Assembly (NCBI GenBank): GCA_020636435.1
Contig: JACJXX010000002.1
Coordinates: 3,968,001-4,032,000 of the forward strand
Direction of reading: 5' to 3'
Origin: Lewinellaceae bacterium
GTDB lineage: Bacteria > Bacteroidota > Bacteroidia > Chitinophagales > Saprospiraceae
Length of the DNA stretch: 64,000 nucleotides
In this document: positions 28,386-37,203 of the stretch, in pieces
Position numbering within the stretch: position 1 is the first letter of the stretch
Layout: each line of letters opens with the position of its first letter
Notes under the pieces: generated by a model
The model's input: the letters and a program-made list of their open reading frames with translations, nothing else
Database searches by the model: none
Told to the model about the DNA's origin: nothing
Program-made: the position numbers and the translations under genes

Positions 28386-29336
28386 TCACTGAAAAGCCGC
28401 CTCTATCTTCTCTGCCAGCACCCGGGCGTGGGCGCCCATCACTTCGTGCGACAGGCCGGCGATGTGGGGAGTGAGAATCACGTTTTCGGCCTGGCGCAGG
28501 TACTGGAATGGCGCCGGCAGGCGCTCTACTTCTAGCTTGTAGAAAGACTGCTCCTCGTACTCGATCACATCCAGGCCGGCACCGAGCACTTTGCCGGATT
28601 GAAGGGCTTCTACCAGAGCAGTTGTTTCCAATACCAGGCCCCGGGAGGTGTTGACCAGGAAGATGGGCTTGCGAAAGCTCTCCAGAAACCGGCGGTTGAC
28701 AAAATAGTGGTTGTAGTCTTCGTAGGGGATGTGCAGGGTGACGACATCTGCTTCCCGGAAAACGGTTTCCAGGCTTACCTCCTCGGCCAGCACGCCTCCA
28801 AAGTTGGTTTTGAACTTGTCGTAGGCGATCACGCGGCAGCCGAAGCTGCTGAGGCGCTGGGCTACAGCGCTGCCGATATTGCCGTAGCCGATAATGCCCA
28901 CAGTGCGGTGCCGCAGTTCGTAGCCTTTATTGCCGTCCCGGATCCACTGCCCGCCGCGCACCTGCAGGTTGGAGCGCTGCAGGTGGTTGAGCAGGCCCAG
29001 GATGAAGCCCATGGTGTGCTCGGCCACCGTATCGCGGCTGCCCTCGGGGGAGTTGAGCACCAGGATACCCTTGCCTTTGGCGTACTGCACGTCGATGTGT
29101 TCCAGCCCGATGCCCATGCGGGCGATGAATTTCAGGCCGGCGCAGCGGTTGAGGAAGCCTTCGTCCAGCGTGAAACGGCTGCGGATGACCATGCCGAAAT
29201 AAGCTCCCAGCAAGGGCTGCAATTCATCGAGTGGGGTGTTGTGATGGTCGTCTACCTCATATCCTGATTGCACGAGGCGCTCTACCAGGTAGGGGTGGGC
29301 GGGGTCGATGAGGATGACTTTGTGGGTAGGGGGCAT
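28386..29336 (-). CDS. D-2-hydroxyacid dehydrogenase, NAD-dependent
   Basis: The 316-aa product (start MPPTHKVILIDPAHP at the ATG 29334-29336; an upstream GTG would add ten His-rich residues of no conserved look) has the SerA/2-hydroxyacid dehydrogenase layout. It shows a substrate-binding half, the nucleotide fold with GIIGYGNIGSAVA, the catalytic Arg in VNTSRG, an acidic residue in DVIEYEE, and the catalytic His in LTPHIAG. It reduces 2-oxoacids or oxidises 2-hydroxyacids with NAD(H). It lacks an ACT domain, so it is not the long form of phosphoglycerate dehydrogenase; the substrate cannot be told. It is transcribed alone. Confidence 0.9.
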   Translation of the reverse strand: MPPTHKVILIDPAHPYLVERLVQSGYEVDDHHNTPLDELQPLLGAYFGMVIRSRFTLDEGFLNRCAGLKFIARMGIGLEHIDVQYAKGKGILVLNSPEGSRDTVAEHTMGFILGLLNHLQRSNLQVRGGQWIRDGNKGYELRHRTVGIIGYGNIGSAVAQRLSSFGCRVIAYDKFKTNFGGVLAEEVSLETVFREADVVTLHIPYEDYNHYFVNRRFLESFRKPIFLVNTSRGLVLETTALVEALQSGKVLGAGLDVIEYEEQSFYKLEVERLPAPFQYLRQAENVILTPHIAGLSHEVMGAHARVLAEKIEAAFQ

Positions 29337-29434
29337 AGGGTGGTGATGGTTAGATGGTTCGCCCACCCGGGCAGGTGTTCCAATTTGCCGGGTAGGTGGA
29401 AATATCGTATTTTATTCCGGATTTTTATGCTCAT

Positions 29435-30079
29435 TCACTTCAGTAATATTTCTCCATTCGACGTCCGTATCCTGGCAAAAAGCGTGGGTTCAGGATGATA
29501 ACGGGCGTTCAGCTCCAAACCCAGCATCTGCAACTGGGCCTGCACTTTCTCCGCCTGCGGATGCTGAGCTTCCAGTGAAAGCAATGCGCCCCCATCCGGC
29601 AGCCCCCGCGCCGGGTGCGGGGTATCCAGCCAATCTATAAAAAAGGGAATAATGCCATCCGCCGGGTTGGCCCGCGGATCAGTCAGCCGCCAGCGCAGGA
29701 GCTGGCCATCCGGGAGGGCGCGGCTGCCAGGGGATACCTCGCCCAGGTTCAAGCCGCCGTTGCGGGATTTTACCGCGAGGGCTTCCAGGTTATCGGATTT
29801 GGCCGCCCAGTAGATCAGGCGGGGTTCCGCCACCGTATCTGCTGTGATCCAGAGGGGACGGGGCACATCGGGCTGGGCCGGGTCGGGAGCAATGACTTCC
29901 AGGTAAATAGCCGGGCCCAAACGCAATAAGGCATTGTGGGTACCGCGCCCGGGATGCTGCCCACCGTATACCGGCCGGACGCCCAGCAGCGCTTCGATCT
30001 TGTCCATGCCGCCCTCCAGCGTGGGGGCGGCGTAGATGAGGTGGTCTATTGGCAAGAGGGCTACTTTTAAATTTTTCAT
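29435..30079 (-). CDS. Glyoxalase-like (VOC) domain protein
   Basis: A 214-aa protein beginning MKNLKVALLPIDHLIYAAPT, where IDHLIYAAP is the usual opening of the glyoxalase-like family. A second half-repeat contains GIIPFFIDWLDTPHPA. No specific metal-binding set could be confirmed by eye, and the substrate is unknown. The ATG directly abuts the stop codon of the upstream D-aminoacylase gene (30080-30082 stop, 30077-30079 start), so the two are probably co-translated. Confidence 0.85.
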   Translation of the reverse strand: MKNLKVALLPIDHLIYAAPTLEGGMDKIEALLGVRPVYGGQHPGRGTHNALLRLGPAIYLEVIAPDPAQPDVPRPLWITADTVAEPRLIYWAAKSDNLEALAVKSRNGGLNLGEVSPGSRALPDGQLLRWRLTDPRANPADGIIPFFIDWLDTPHPARGLPDGGALLSLEAQHPQAEKVQAQLQMLGLELNARYHPEPTLFARIRTSNGEILLK

Positions 30080-31672
30080 TTAGCGTTCTTCATTTTTCAT
30101 TTTCCGCAGCACCCTCCCCTGCCTGCCCCTCAACTGCCCCTTCTGAAACGCCACCTTTCCATGGACAATCACCCACTCCATCCCTTCCGCCAGCTGATGG
30201 GGCTCGCTAAAGGTAGCCCGGGCTTTGACCTTTTCCGGATCAAAAACCAGCAGGTCGGCATGATTCCCTTCCTTAAGCACTCCTCTTCTTTCCAGGCCCA
30301 GCGCCTGCGCCGGCAGGCTCGTCATTTTGCGCACCGCCTCGGCCAGGGAGAGGCGCTGCTCTTCCTGAACGTATTGTTCGATGATTTTGGCAAAGCTGCC
30401 ATATCCCCGTGGATGGCGCATGGTGGGGCTGCCGTCCGAACAGATCATCACGTTAGGGTCTTCCAAAAGCCGCGCCTGCAGTGCCTCGTCCATGACGAAG
30501 TAGGCGCCAGATGCACCATTGGGGCCAATATCCAGCAGGATTTGCTCGAAGGGCCTGTCCAGTTCTTCCGCCAGTTGGGCCAGCGTTTTGCCGGCGTAGG
30601 GCTGGGTGCCGAAGAGGGTGGCCTCCGGGCCGTTGCGGGCAGCGATCTTCTGGCGCAGGAACTCCAGCAGCTCTTCCCGCCGTTGCCGCTTCACCTGCTC
30701 GTAATCATTCGGCAGCTTGGCCCACTGAGGAAAAACGATGCCAATGCCGGTGTAACTGGCAGTGTAGGGATAGATATCGGCGGTGACGGCAAATTTGCTG
30801 CTGCTTCTGGCGCTATCCAGCAAGGCCAGGATTTCTTCCGCCCGCTCCTCGCCCTTGCCGTACACCACCTTGAGGTGGGATACCTGTACGTTGCAGTGCT
30901 GCCCCTGGCGGAGGAGCTCCCGTATCGAAGCCTCAATCGCGTCATTGTCTTCGTTTCGGACATGGCTCATGATCAGGCCATCCCTCCTACCGACGACTTT
31001 TGCCAAAGCGGCCAGTTCTCCGTCGCCGGCGTAAGTTCCTGGCGTATATTCCAACCCCGTAGTCATGCCGAAGCAGCCCGCGTCCAGGGCATCGGCGAGC
31101 AAGGCTTCCATCTTGGCCATCTCGGCGGGTTCCGGTTCGGGTTTATACCCTACTCCACTGAGTTGCCGCAGCGTTCCATGACCGGCGAATAAGGCGATGT
31201 TGACTCCGGGCCCCACACTATCCACCTTGTCCATCCACGCCCGGATATCCTCGTATTCCGGGCTGTCCCCGTCCTGCCCCAGGCAAATGGTAGTGACGCC
31301 CATAGCCAGAAAGTTCTCAAAGCCCGGCGTTTCCAAAGGATTGCCATGAGCATGAGTGTCGATGAACCCCTGAGTGACGTATTTGCCGGTGGCGTCGATC
31401 GCCTGTTCTACTACAATGGACGAAGTGTCTACCTCGCCAATAAATAATATGGAGTCGTTGCGAATAAGCATATCAGCCAAACGGGGAATACTATCCTGCC
31501 CATCCAGCACCTGGCCATTGCGGATGAGCAGATGGTATTGCCGGCCCTGGGTTTCGAGCAGTTGCTGAAAGGGGGATGGGGGGTTGCAACTGAAGAAGGC
31601 AATAATCAAAAGCCATATTGGGCTACGGTGTACTAAGAGAGAATTGAATGGTTGTTTTATCTTCCTATTCAT
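30080..31672 (-). CDS. D-aminoacylase/N-acyl-D-amino-acid deacylase family lipoprotein
   Basis: The 530-aa protein starts with a charged N-terminus, a hydrophobic stretch and a lipobox-like IAFFSCN (Cys near residue 29), so it is probably lipid-anchored outside the cytoplasm. It is an amidohydrolase: metal-binding THAHGNP, catalytic-site GLEYTPGTYAG, VSHLKVVYGKG, ICSDGSPTMRHPRGYGSF and SLPAQALGLERRG, the order seen in D-aminoacylases. It hydrolyses N-acyl-D-amino acids or similar cyclic amides. It forms a two-gene unit with the glyoxalase-like gene that follows without spacing. Confidence 0.9.
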   Translation of the reverse strand: MNRKIKQPFNSLLVHRSPIWLLIIAFFSCNPPSPFQQLLETQGRQYHLLIRNGQVLDGQDSIPRLADMLIRNDSILFIGEVDTSSIVVEQAIDATGKYVTQGFIDTHAHGNPLETPGFENFLAMGVTTICLGQDGDSPEYEDIRAWMDKVDSVGPGVNIALFAGHGTLRQLSGVGYKPEPEPAEMAKMEALLADALDAGCFGMTTGLEYTPGTYAGDGELAALAKVVGRRDGLIMSHVRNEDNDAIEASIRELLRQGQHCNVQVSHLKVVYGKGEERAEEILALLDSARSSSKFAVTADIYPYTASYTGIGIVFPQWAKLPNDYEQVKRQRREELLEFLRQKIAARNGPEATLFGTQPYAGKTLAQLAEELDRPFEQILLDIGPNGASGAYFVMDEALQARLLEDPNVMICSDGSPTMRHPRGYGSFAKIIEQYVQEEQRLSLAEAVRKMTSLPAQALGLERRGVLKEGNHADLLVFDPEKVKARATFSEPHQLAEGMEWVIVHGKVAFQKGQLRGRQGRVLRKMKNEER

Positions 31673-31701
31673 GGTTTAAGTTAAGTTAATTCCTGGCTTC
31701 T

Positions 31702-32037
31702 TTGCCTCACCAGTTAGGACAGGCATCCTTGATTCGTGATCACAAAATAGCATTTCCGGTAGTTATAGTGGAGAAAGTATGGCTTTTCGGCTCCTACGCC
31801 AGAGATGAACAAACGCCATTGAGTGATATTGACCTGATAGTCCGTTTTCAACCAGGGTCCAAAATTGACTTGTGGGACGTTGCAGGGATCATTCAGGATC
31901 TCGAGGATGTTCTTGGATGCCAGGTGGACTTAGTACGGGAAGGTGGAGAAAAACCTTTTGCTGCTGCCAATATTGAGAAAGACAAAGTTGCCATCTATGA
32001 GAAAAAAGCCACAGGACAAAGAGCGCCTGGAACATAG
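31702..32037 (+). CDS. MntA-type minimal nucleotidyltransferase (antitoxin remnant or active)
   Basis: The 111-aa product contains WLFGSYARDEQTPLSDIDL, the nucleotidyltransferase signature GSxAR-x-SDIDL that in MntA antitoxins AMPylates the partner HepT. No ATG precedes it, so TTG at 31702 or a lost start is assumed. The usual N-terminal helix looks short. The 3' end overlaps the start of a broken HEPN partner. Because the toxin is disrupted, this gene may be free of selection; however the catalytic Asp pair (D-x-D) is intact. Confidence 0.75.
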   Translation: MPHQLGQASLIRDHKIAFPVVIVEKVWLFGSYARDEQTPLSDIDLIVRFQPGSKIDLWDVAGIIQDLEDVLGCQVDLVREGGEKPFAAANIEKDKVAIYEKKATGQRAPGT

Positions 32038-32159
32038 CCTTTCGGCATATTTTAGTGCATGACTATTGGATGATCGACTTTGAGACGGTGTGGAATTCTA
32101 AAGAAACAAAGTTGGATAGCTTGATTGAGGAAGTGGAAAAAGTCATAGCTGGATTATGA
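31997..32159 (+). pseudogene. HepT-like HEPN toxin, internally deleted
   Basis: The ATG at 31997 gives MRKKPQDKERLEHSLSAYFSA and a stop. After a shift into another frame the sequence reads ILVHDYWMIDFETVWN and continues to a stop at 32157-32159. Together they are the first ~13 and last ~40 residues of a HepT/DUF86 toxin (~115 aa). The middle, including the Arg of the R-x4-6-H motif, is missing. It overlaps the nucleotidyltransferase gene by 41 bases, the usual MNT/HEPN arrangement. Confidence 0.8.
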
Positions 32160-32224
32160 CAGACACTAGTCCAAGCCTGAAAGCTCTGCAATTCACAACC
32201 CAATTACTGATCCTCCAAGCTTCC

Positions 32225-33307
32225 TTACCTCGCATCCACATCCTCCTCTGAAGCCACTCTCCCCCCCCATGGCGATGGTTTCTCCTCCGCCAAACGCCCA
32301 AACCCATAACTCACCTGCCCCAGGAACCCCTTCGGAAAGCGCTCCACTCCCGGAAAACCGAGCTTGATGTCCCGCCCATTGTGCGGAATGACGGCCGTGC
32401 CGAAGAGGTAATCCCACATCGCCAGGCTGATGCCGAAGTTGATGCCGTGCGGATGGCCCTCCGGCAGGTCGTAGGAATGGTGCCAGATGTGCATCTCCGG
32501 GCTGTTGAAGATCTTTTTCATGAACGGCCCCAGCAGCAGGCTGCCGCCAACGGTGGATAGCGCAACAACTCCTATTTGTAAAAAGGCGACGGGATTGGAA
32601 AGCAGGTTGATGTCAAATCCACTTGTAGCTATGGCAAGGCCAATAAGCAAGCCCACTACTCCGCCGGTTACATAACCCGGCACGGTAATGTTGGAGTGGT
32701 TGTAATGCCCCACCGCCAGGGTGAAGATGTGAATGATAAAGAAATCGTAAAGCCCAACCCCCATCAGCGCCAGGGGGATGTATTCGATAGAACGGTACAC
32801 GATCGTCTCCATCCAGTGGTAGCGCAGGTGAGCGGCGAAGCCCATCTGCTCTACCGAGTGGTGCACTTTGTGAAACTCCCAAAGCGCCGGCACGCGGTGC
32901 AGCAGCCGGTGCGTCCACCACTGAACAAAATCGCGGACGAAAAAACCGACGATGAGGATGAGCCAAAGGGGGGCAGCCCGCAAAGGGTTGGATGCCTGCA
33001 GGTCAAAGCTGGTGACTGACTCAATTATATTGTTGAAGAACACCACCACCACATCGGAGGCGGCGTTGTAAATGATCAGGGAAAAGAGGAAAAAGTTGAA
33101 GAACATGTAGAAGAAGTCCAGCCAGAAGTCCTTGCGGAACCGGGGCTGGCCTTTTCGCCAGGGCGACAGCAGCTCCAGGGCAAAAAAGAAGGCGGACACC
33201 AGGAGGAGCCAGTAAAAGTAGTTGTGCCAGTCCGGATGGGTAACTTCATGCCACAGATACCGGGCGTAGCCGCGGTACCCATCTACAAATTCCTGCCAGT
33301 AGTTCAT
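32225..33307 (-). CDS. Sterol desaturase/fatty acid hydroxylase family membrane protein
   Basis: The 360-aa protein has about six hydrophobic helices and the three histidine clusters of the di-iron hydroxylase superfamily: THRLLHR, FHKVHHS and HIWHHSYD. These bind two irons and use O2 and electrons to hydroxylate or desaturate lipids at the membrane. An extra membrane insertion between clusters two and three (GGVVGLLIGLAIATSGF) is present. The substrate is not predictable. It starts at the ATG 33305-33307, 30 bases after a possible -7 box. Confidence 0.9.
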   Translation of the reverse strand: MNYWQEFVDGYRGYARYLWHEVTHPDWHNYFYWLLLVSAFFFALELLSPWRKGQPRFRKDFWLDFFYMFFNFFLFSLIIYNAASDVVVVFFNNIIESVTSFDLQASNPLRAAPLWLILIVGFFVRDFVQWWTHRLLHRVPALWEFHKVHHSVEQMGFAAHLRYHWMETIVYRSIEYIPLALMGVGLYDFFIIHIFTLAVGHYNHSNITVPGYVTGGVVGLLIGLAIATSGFDINLLSNPVAFLQIGVVALSTVGGSLLLGPFMKKIFNSPEMHIWHHSYDLPEGHPHGINFGISLAMWDYLFGTAVIPHNGRDIKLGFPGVERFPKGFLGQVSYGFGRLAEEKPSPWGGRVASEEDVDAR

Positions 33308-33336
33308 CGATTTCGAATAGTTGAATATGGTAAATA

Positions 33337-33344
33337 CAAAAATA
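33337..33344 (-). promoter_or_regulatory. -7 box for the sterol desaturase-family gene
   Basis: TATTTTTG on the minus strand fits TAnnTTTG and would give a 5'UTR of ~24 bases. No TTG is found at the ideal -33 spacing, so this is a partial match. Confidence 0.4.
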
Positions 33345-33461
33345 CAGGGAATGTTGTCATTCCGGGGTCAAAGATACATCAGTTGGAGGCTTTTACAGTG
33401 TGATGCCGGTCACCCAATGCGCCGGCGCGTGGGCGGGACAGTAGTAGGCAGGGAGGTGCTT

Positions 33462-33530
33462 GGCCATTAAAAAAAAAACAGCCCTGAAGGTATACAGCGG
33501 GTACAACATCAGGGCTATTTTTTAATGGCC
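33462..33530 (-). terminator. Rho-independent terminator of the peroxiredoxin gene
   Basis: On the minus strand GCCCTGA (33509-33515 complement) pairs with TCAGGGC (33481-33487 complement). The stem is extended by an A-run/T-run and followed by a run of ten T. An outer GGCCATT/AATGGCC pair extends the structure. It lies directly after the stop at 33540. Confidence 0.85.
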
Positions 33531-33539
33531 AGCAAAAAC

Positions 33540-34175
33540 TCACTTATTCGGCTGCGGCGTCATGCGCAGGTAGGGTTTGATCTCTTTGTACCCCTTGGGG
33601 AATTTCTTGTCGGCCTCCGCATTGGTCACGGAGGGAGAGATCACCACGTCCTCCCCCTCTTCCCAGTCCACCGGCGTCGCCACGCTGAAGTTGTCGGTCA
33701 GTTGAAGCGAGTCGATAACCCGGAGGATTTCGTGGAAGTTGCGGCCCGTGGAGGGCGGGTAAGTCAGGGTCATGCGCACCTTCTTATTGTGGTCGATAAC
33801 AAATACGGAACGCACGGTAAATTTCTCGGTAGCGTTGGGATGGATCATGTTGTAGGCTTCCGCCACTTTGCGGTCCTCGTCGGCGATGATGGGGAAGTTC
33901 ATCTTAACATGCTGGGTCTCTTCGATATCCTTCACCCATTTGAGGTGAGAATCGAGCGGATCGACGCTCAGAGCGATGACCTTGCAGTTGCGCTTGGCAA
34001 ATTCCTCCTTGAGCGCAGCGGTGCGGCCCAACTCGGTGGTACAAACTGGCGTGAAGTCAGCAGGGTGAGAATAAAGCACTCCCCAGCTGTTGCCCAGCCA
34101 TTGATGAAAATCAATGTCGCCTTCAGTTGTTTTGGCTTTGAAGTTAGGAGCAGTATCTCCAAGTCTTAGAGACAT
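33540..34175 (-). CDS. 1-Cys type peroxiredoxin (Prx6 group)
   Basis: The 211-aa protein has the peroxidatic motif PADFTPVCTTELGR with Cys45, and the Prx6-type C-terminal extension (VDWEEGEDVVISPSV). It reduces H2O2 and organic peroxides in the cytoplasm. The size and motif order agree with the Prx6 subfamily. It is monocistronic: it has its own -7 box upstream and a strong terminator after it. Confidence 0.95.
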   Translation of the reverse strand: MSLRLGDTAPNFKAKTTEGDIDFHQWLGNSWGVLYSHPADFTPVCTTELGRTAALKEEFAKRNCKVIALSVDPLDSHLKWVKDIEETQHVKMNFPIIADEDRKVAEAYNMIHPNATEKFTVRSVFVIDHNKKVRMTLTYPPSTGRNFHEILRVIDSLQLTDNFSVATPVDWEEGEDVVISPSVTNAEADKKFPKGYKEIKPYLRMTPQPNK

Positions 34176-34233
34176 AATGTGTAGGTTTTAAGATTAGAAA
34201 TGATAATGACTAGTTCTTTTCCTTAGAAGATAA

Positions 34234-34241
34234 CAAAAGTA
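34234..34241 (-). promoter_or_regulatory. -7 box for the peroxiredoxin gene
   Basis: TACTTTTG on the minus strand fits TAnnTTTG; the transcript would have a leader of ~53 bases. A canonical -33 TTG is not at N19, so support is partial. Confidence 0.45.
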
Positions 34242-34290
34242 ACAGGTTTTTGTATGAGTTGCTGTGATCTTTTTCACACTTTAGCACTGA

Positions 34291-35403
34291 TTAAAATCTT
34301 TCTGTTCCCGGCAGCGGCGGTTTTTTGAGTTGGCCGAAGCCATCCTTCTTCCTTTGCCGGAAGGTGTATTTGGCGTGCCCGTTCAAATGGGCCTTGCCTT
34401 CCAGAAAGGGGCGCGCCAGCCGCCCGATGGCTTCGCTTTCGATCAGAAACCCATCGTGCCCGTAAATGCTGTCGATGAGTTCCAGGCGCGCCCGAGGGAT
34501 GTGGTTGGCCAGGAAAGCCTGCTCTTCCACCGGGAAAAGCACATCGGACTGAATGCCGATGACCAGCGCGTTGGCTTGTATCTGCCCCAATGCCTTTTCC
34601 TGCCCGCCCCTGCCTCTGCCCAGGTTGTGGCTGTCCATGGCCCTGCTCAGGGCCAGGTAGGAAAGGACGTCGAAGCGCTGGTGCAGCTTGTACCCCTGGT
34701 AGCGCTGGTAGGAACTGGCGCGGAAATCGTCCAGCTTATCCGGCTCCTCTTCCATCTGAGACAGCTGGTAAGTGCGGTAGTTGCGGTAGGAAAGCATGGC
34801 GATGGCCCGCGCCGCCTCCAGCCCCCGGCGGCCGGCCTCTTCGGTGTCGTCGTAGAGGCTGGGATCCGCCTCGATGGCCATGCGTTGTGCTTCATTGAAG
34901 GCAATGCCCCAGGGAGAGTGCTGTGCATTGGAAGCCAAAATGCAGATATTTTCGATCAGCCCGGGGTCCATCACCGCCCATTCCAGGGCCTGCTGCCCGC
35001 CCATGGAGCCGCCAATGGCCAGGCGAATGCGTTTGACGCCGAGGTGCGCCTGCAACAGCTGATGCGCCCGGACCATATCCCGAATGGTTGCCAGCGGAAA
35101 ATCCCGCCCGTAAGGCTGCCCCGTCGCCGGGTTCGTACTCCGGGGGTTGGTGCTCCCGTAGCAGGAACCCAGAATATTGGCGCAGACAATATAATAATGC
35201 TCGGGGTCAAATAATTTCCCTTTGCCCACCAGGCCAGGCCACCACTCCTCTGCCTCCGAATTGGCGGTGAGGGCATGGCAAACCCATACGACATTATCCT
35301 GCCCGGGCGACAGCCGCCCGTAGGTGGTGTAGGCAATATTCAGTTCGGCTAAGGACGCCCCGCTTTCCAGTGCAAAGGGCGCCTTGATGTTCAGGACTTC
35401 CAC
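34291..35403 (-). CDS. metX: Homoserine O-acetyltransferase
   Basis: The 370-aa alpha/beta hydrolase carries the oxyanion and nucleophile motif GGSMGGQQ (Ser133) and the acid/base pair near ..QSDVLFP.. and YGHDGFLIE. It also has NILGSCYGSTNP and GRDFPLATIRDMV, all typical of MetX. It acetylates L-homoserine with acetyl-CoA to give O-acetylhomoserine, the substrate of the upstream metY product. It starts with GTG at 35401-35403. It is the distal gene of the metY-metX operon, separated from metY by 201 bases that hold two short tandem repeats. Confidence 0.95.
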   Translation of the reverse strand: MEVLNIKAPFALESGASLAELNIAYTTYGRLSPGQDNVVWVCHALTANSEAEEWWPGLVGKGKLFDPEHYYIVCANILGSCYGSTNPRSTNPATGQPYGRDFPLATIRDMVRAHQLLQAHLGVKRIRLAIGGSMGGQQALEWAVMDPGLIENICILASNAQHSPWGIAFNEAQRMAIEADPSLYDDTEEAGRRGLEAARAIAMLSYRNYRTYQLSQMEEEPDKLDDFRASSYQRYQGYKLHQRFDVLSYLALSRAMDSHNLGRGRGGQEKALGQIQANALVIGIQSDVLFPVEEQAFLANHIPRARLELIDSIYGHDGFLIESEAIGRLARPFLEGKAHLNGHAKYTFRQRKKDGFGQLKKPPLPGTERF

Positions 35404-35440
35404 GATGAGGTGTTTTGGGCCGGGAATGAGGGGGGAGGTA

Positions 35441-35472
35441 GATTGTTGGATTGTTGGATTGTTAGATTGTTG
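35441..35472. repeat. Octamer tandem repeat, 4 x GATTGTTG
   Basis: Four consecutive copies (the third ends A instead of G) between metX and metY. Confidence 0.9.
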
Positions 35473-35513
35473 CTAAGCGCCTCATTACAGGCACAAACCG
35501 GGCAACAATATAA

Positions 35514-35574
35514 CCATTCAACCATACAGCCATTTAACAATTGAGCCATTCAACCATACAGCCATTTAACAATT
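35514..35574. repeat. Two 29-bp direct repeats, period 32
   Basis: Identical copies at 35514-35542 and 35546-35574 (starting ccattcaaccatacagcc) separated by GAG, 30 bases downstream of the metY stop on the minus strand. Confidence 0.9.
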
Positions 35575-35604
35575 TACCCCCCCTCCCATTCCCAGCCATT
35601 TCAA

Positions 35605-36927
35605 TTAAACCAATTCCGGTTCGCCCACTTTCACTTTAGCAAACGCCTGCTCAAAGTCCGCCTTAATATCATCGATGTGTTCGATGCCGGCGGAGACCCG
35701 CAGTTGGTTGGGCAATACGCCGGCGGCGCGTTGCTCTTCGTCGGACAGTTGCTGGTGGGTCGTCGCCGAGGGCTGGATGATCAGCGTCTTAGCGTCGCCG
35801 ACATTGGCCAGGTGGCTGACCAGTTGCAGGCTGTCCACTAATGTAGTAGCGTTTTCCTTGCCGCCTTTGATGGTGAAGGACAAGACGCCGCCAAAACCAT
35901 TGCGCAGGTACTTTCTCGCATTGGCGTGAGCGGGGTGGCTGGCCAGGCCCGGGTAGTTGACATGCTCCACTTTCGGGTGCTGCTCCAGCCACTTGGCCAG
36001 GGCCAGGGCGTTGTCGGCCGTGCGCTGCACCCTGAGGGAAAGGGTTTCCAGACCCTGAAGCAGGAGGAAAGCATTAAAGGGGCTCAGCGCCGGCCCGAAG
36101 TCGCGCAGGCCTTCCACCCGTGCCCGGATGATGAAGGCGATGTTGCCGAAAGGCCCGTCCGTGCCGAAGACCTCCCAGAACTTCAGGCCTTGATAACCTT
36201 CGGAAGGCTCGGTAAACTGAGGAAACTTGCCGTTGCCCCAGTTGAAGTTGCCGCCGTCGACAATCACCCCGCCGATGGTAGTGCCATGGCCGCCGATCCA
36301 TTTTGTAGCAGACTGCACCACCACATTGGCGCCATGCTCCAGGGGGCGGAACAAATAACCGCAGGCGCCGAAGGTATTGTCGACGACCAACGGAATATCG
36401 TGCCTGCGGGCCACTGCGGCAATGCCCTCAAAATCGGCCACATTGAAGCTGGGGTTGCCGATGGTTTCCAGGAAAAGCGCCTTGGTATTCCCGTCGATCA
36501 GCTTTTCGTAGGCAGCCGGCGATTCGTCGGCCACAAAACGGACTTCGATGCCGAGGCGCTTGAAGTTGACTTTAAACTGGTTGTAAGTGCCTCCGTACAG
36601 GTGGGCGCTGGACACCAGGTTGTCGCCGGCCCCCAGGATGTTGGACAGGGCAATGAACTGAGCCGCCTGGCCGGAGCCTACGGCCAGGGCCGCCACCCCA
36701 CCCTCCAAAGCAGCTGCCCGCTTTTCAAACACATCGTTGGTCGGGTTCATGATGCGGGTATAGATGTTGCCGAATTCCTTGAGCGCAAAGAGGTTGGCGC
36801 CGTGCTCAGAGTCCTTGAAGGTATAAGAAGTCGTTTGATAAATGGGCACTGCGCGCGAGCGGGTGGTGCCTTCTACTTCTTCCTGGCCTGCGTGCAATTG
36901 CAGGGTTTCAAATCTTAGCTTGGACAT
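35605..36927 (-). CDS. metY: O-acetylhomoserine aminocarboxypropyltransferase/sulfhydrylase
   Basis: The 440-aa PLP enzyme has the Cys/Met-metabolism fold: YQTTSYTFKD, GSGQAAQF, VVDNTFGACGYLFRP and the PLP-binding Lys209 in VVQSATKWIGGHGT. The length (~430-440) fits MetY rather than shorter MetB/MetC. It makes homocysteine from O-acetylhomoserine and sulfide, or cysteine by side reaction. The upstream leader carries a SAM-I riboswitch, so expression should fall when S-adenosylmethionine is plentiful. metX follows on the same strand. Confidence 0.95.
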   Translation of the reverse strand: MSKLRFETLQLHAGQEEVEGTTRSRAVPIYQTTSYTFKDSEHGANLFALKEFGNIYTRIMNPTNDVFEKRAAALEGGVAALAVGSGQAAQFIALSNILGAGDNLVSSAHLYGGTYNQFKVNFKRLGIEVRFVADESPAAYEKLIDGNTKALFLETIGNPSFNVADFEGIAAVARRHDIPLVVDNTFGACGYLFRPLEHGANVVVQSATKWIGGHGTTIGGVIVDGGNFNWGNGKFPQFTEPSEGYQGLKFWEVFGTDGPFGNIAFIIRARVEGLRDFGPALSPFNAFLLLQGLETLSLRVQRTADNALALAKWLEQHPKVEHVNYPGLASHPAHANARKYLRNGFGGVLSFTIKGGKENATTLVDSLQLVSHLANVGDAKTLIIQPSATTHQQLSDEEQRAAGVLPNQLRVSAGIEHIDDIKADFEQAFAKVKVGEPELV

Positions 36928-37203
36928 GGTTGAAATTATCGTTTAAAGGTGAAAGAATTGAGTTCTTGTTTCAATTTGCAGCCCTTAGGCAGAAAAGTAA
37001 AGGCGACATGAGCCACTGGCGGTTTTGAGCAATCAAAACCCGCATTTGACTAAGCCTGTTGCCGGCTGGCAAAAGGAGGTCAACGGCAACAACAACGCAT
37101 ACAAATGCGCCTGTGGCAAAGATGGAATCCGACAACAGAGGTAGAGGATACAACTGAGGAGTCTAAAAAGAAGATGCCTTTGTTTCTGGAAATCATTGGT
37201 TGC
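36928..37203 (-). other. Riboswitch expression platform with possible leader reading frame
   Basis: Between the aptamer and metY, 276 bases hold an inverted repeat at 37019-37043 (GCGGTTTTGA pairs with TCAAAACC-CGC) without a T-run. A second GTTGCCG/CGGCAAC pair lies near 37059-37095. A 60-codon frame at 36971-37153 begins with TTG and ends 43 bases before metY. Whether it is translated is unknown. Confidence 0.35.

Noticed and set aside
28242..28535. 97-codon plus-strand frame at the end of the dehydrogenase gene
   Set aside because: Most of it lies antisense to a conserved dehydrogenase C-terminus.
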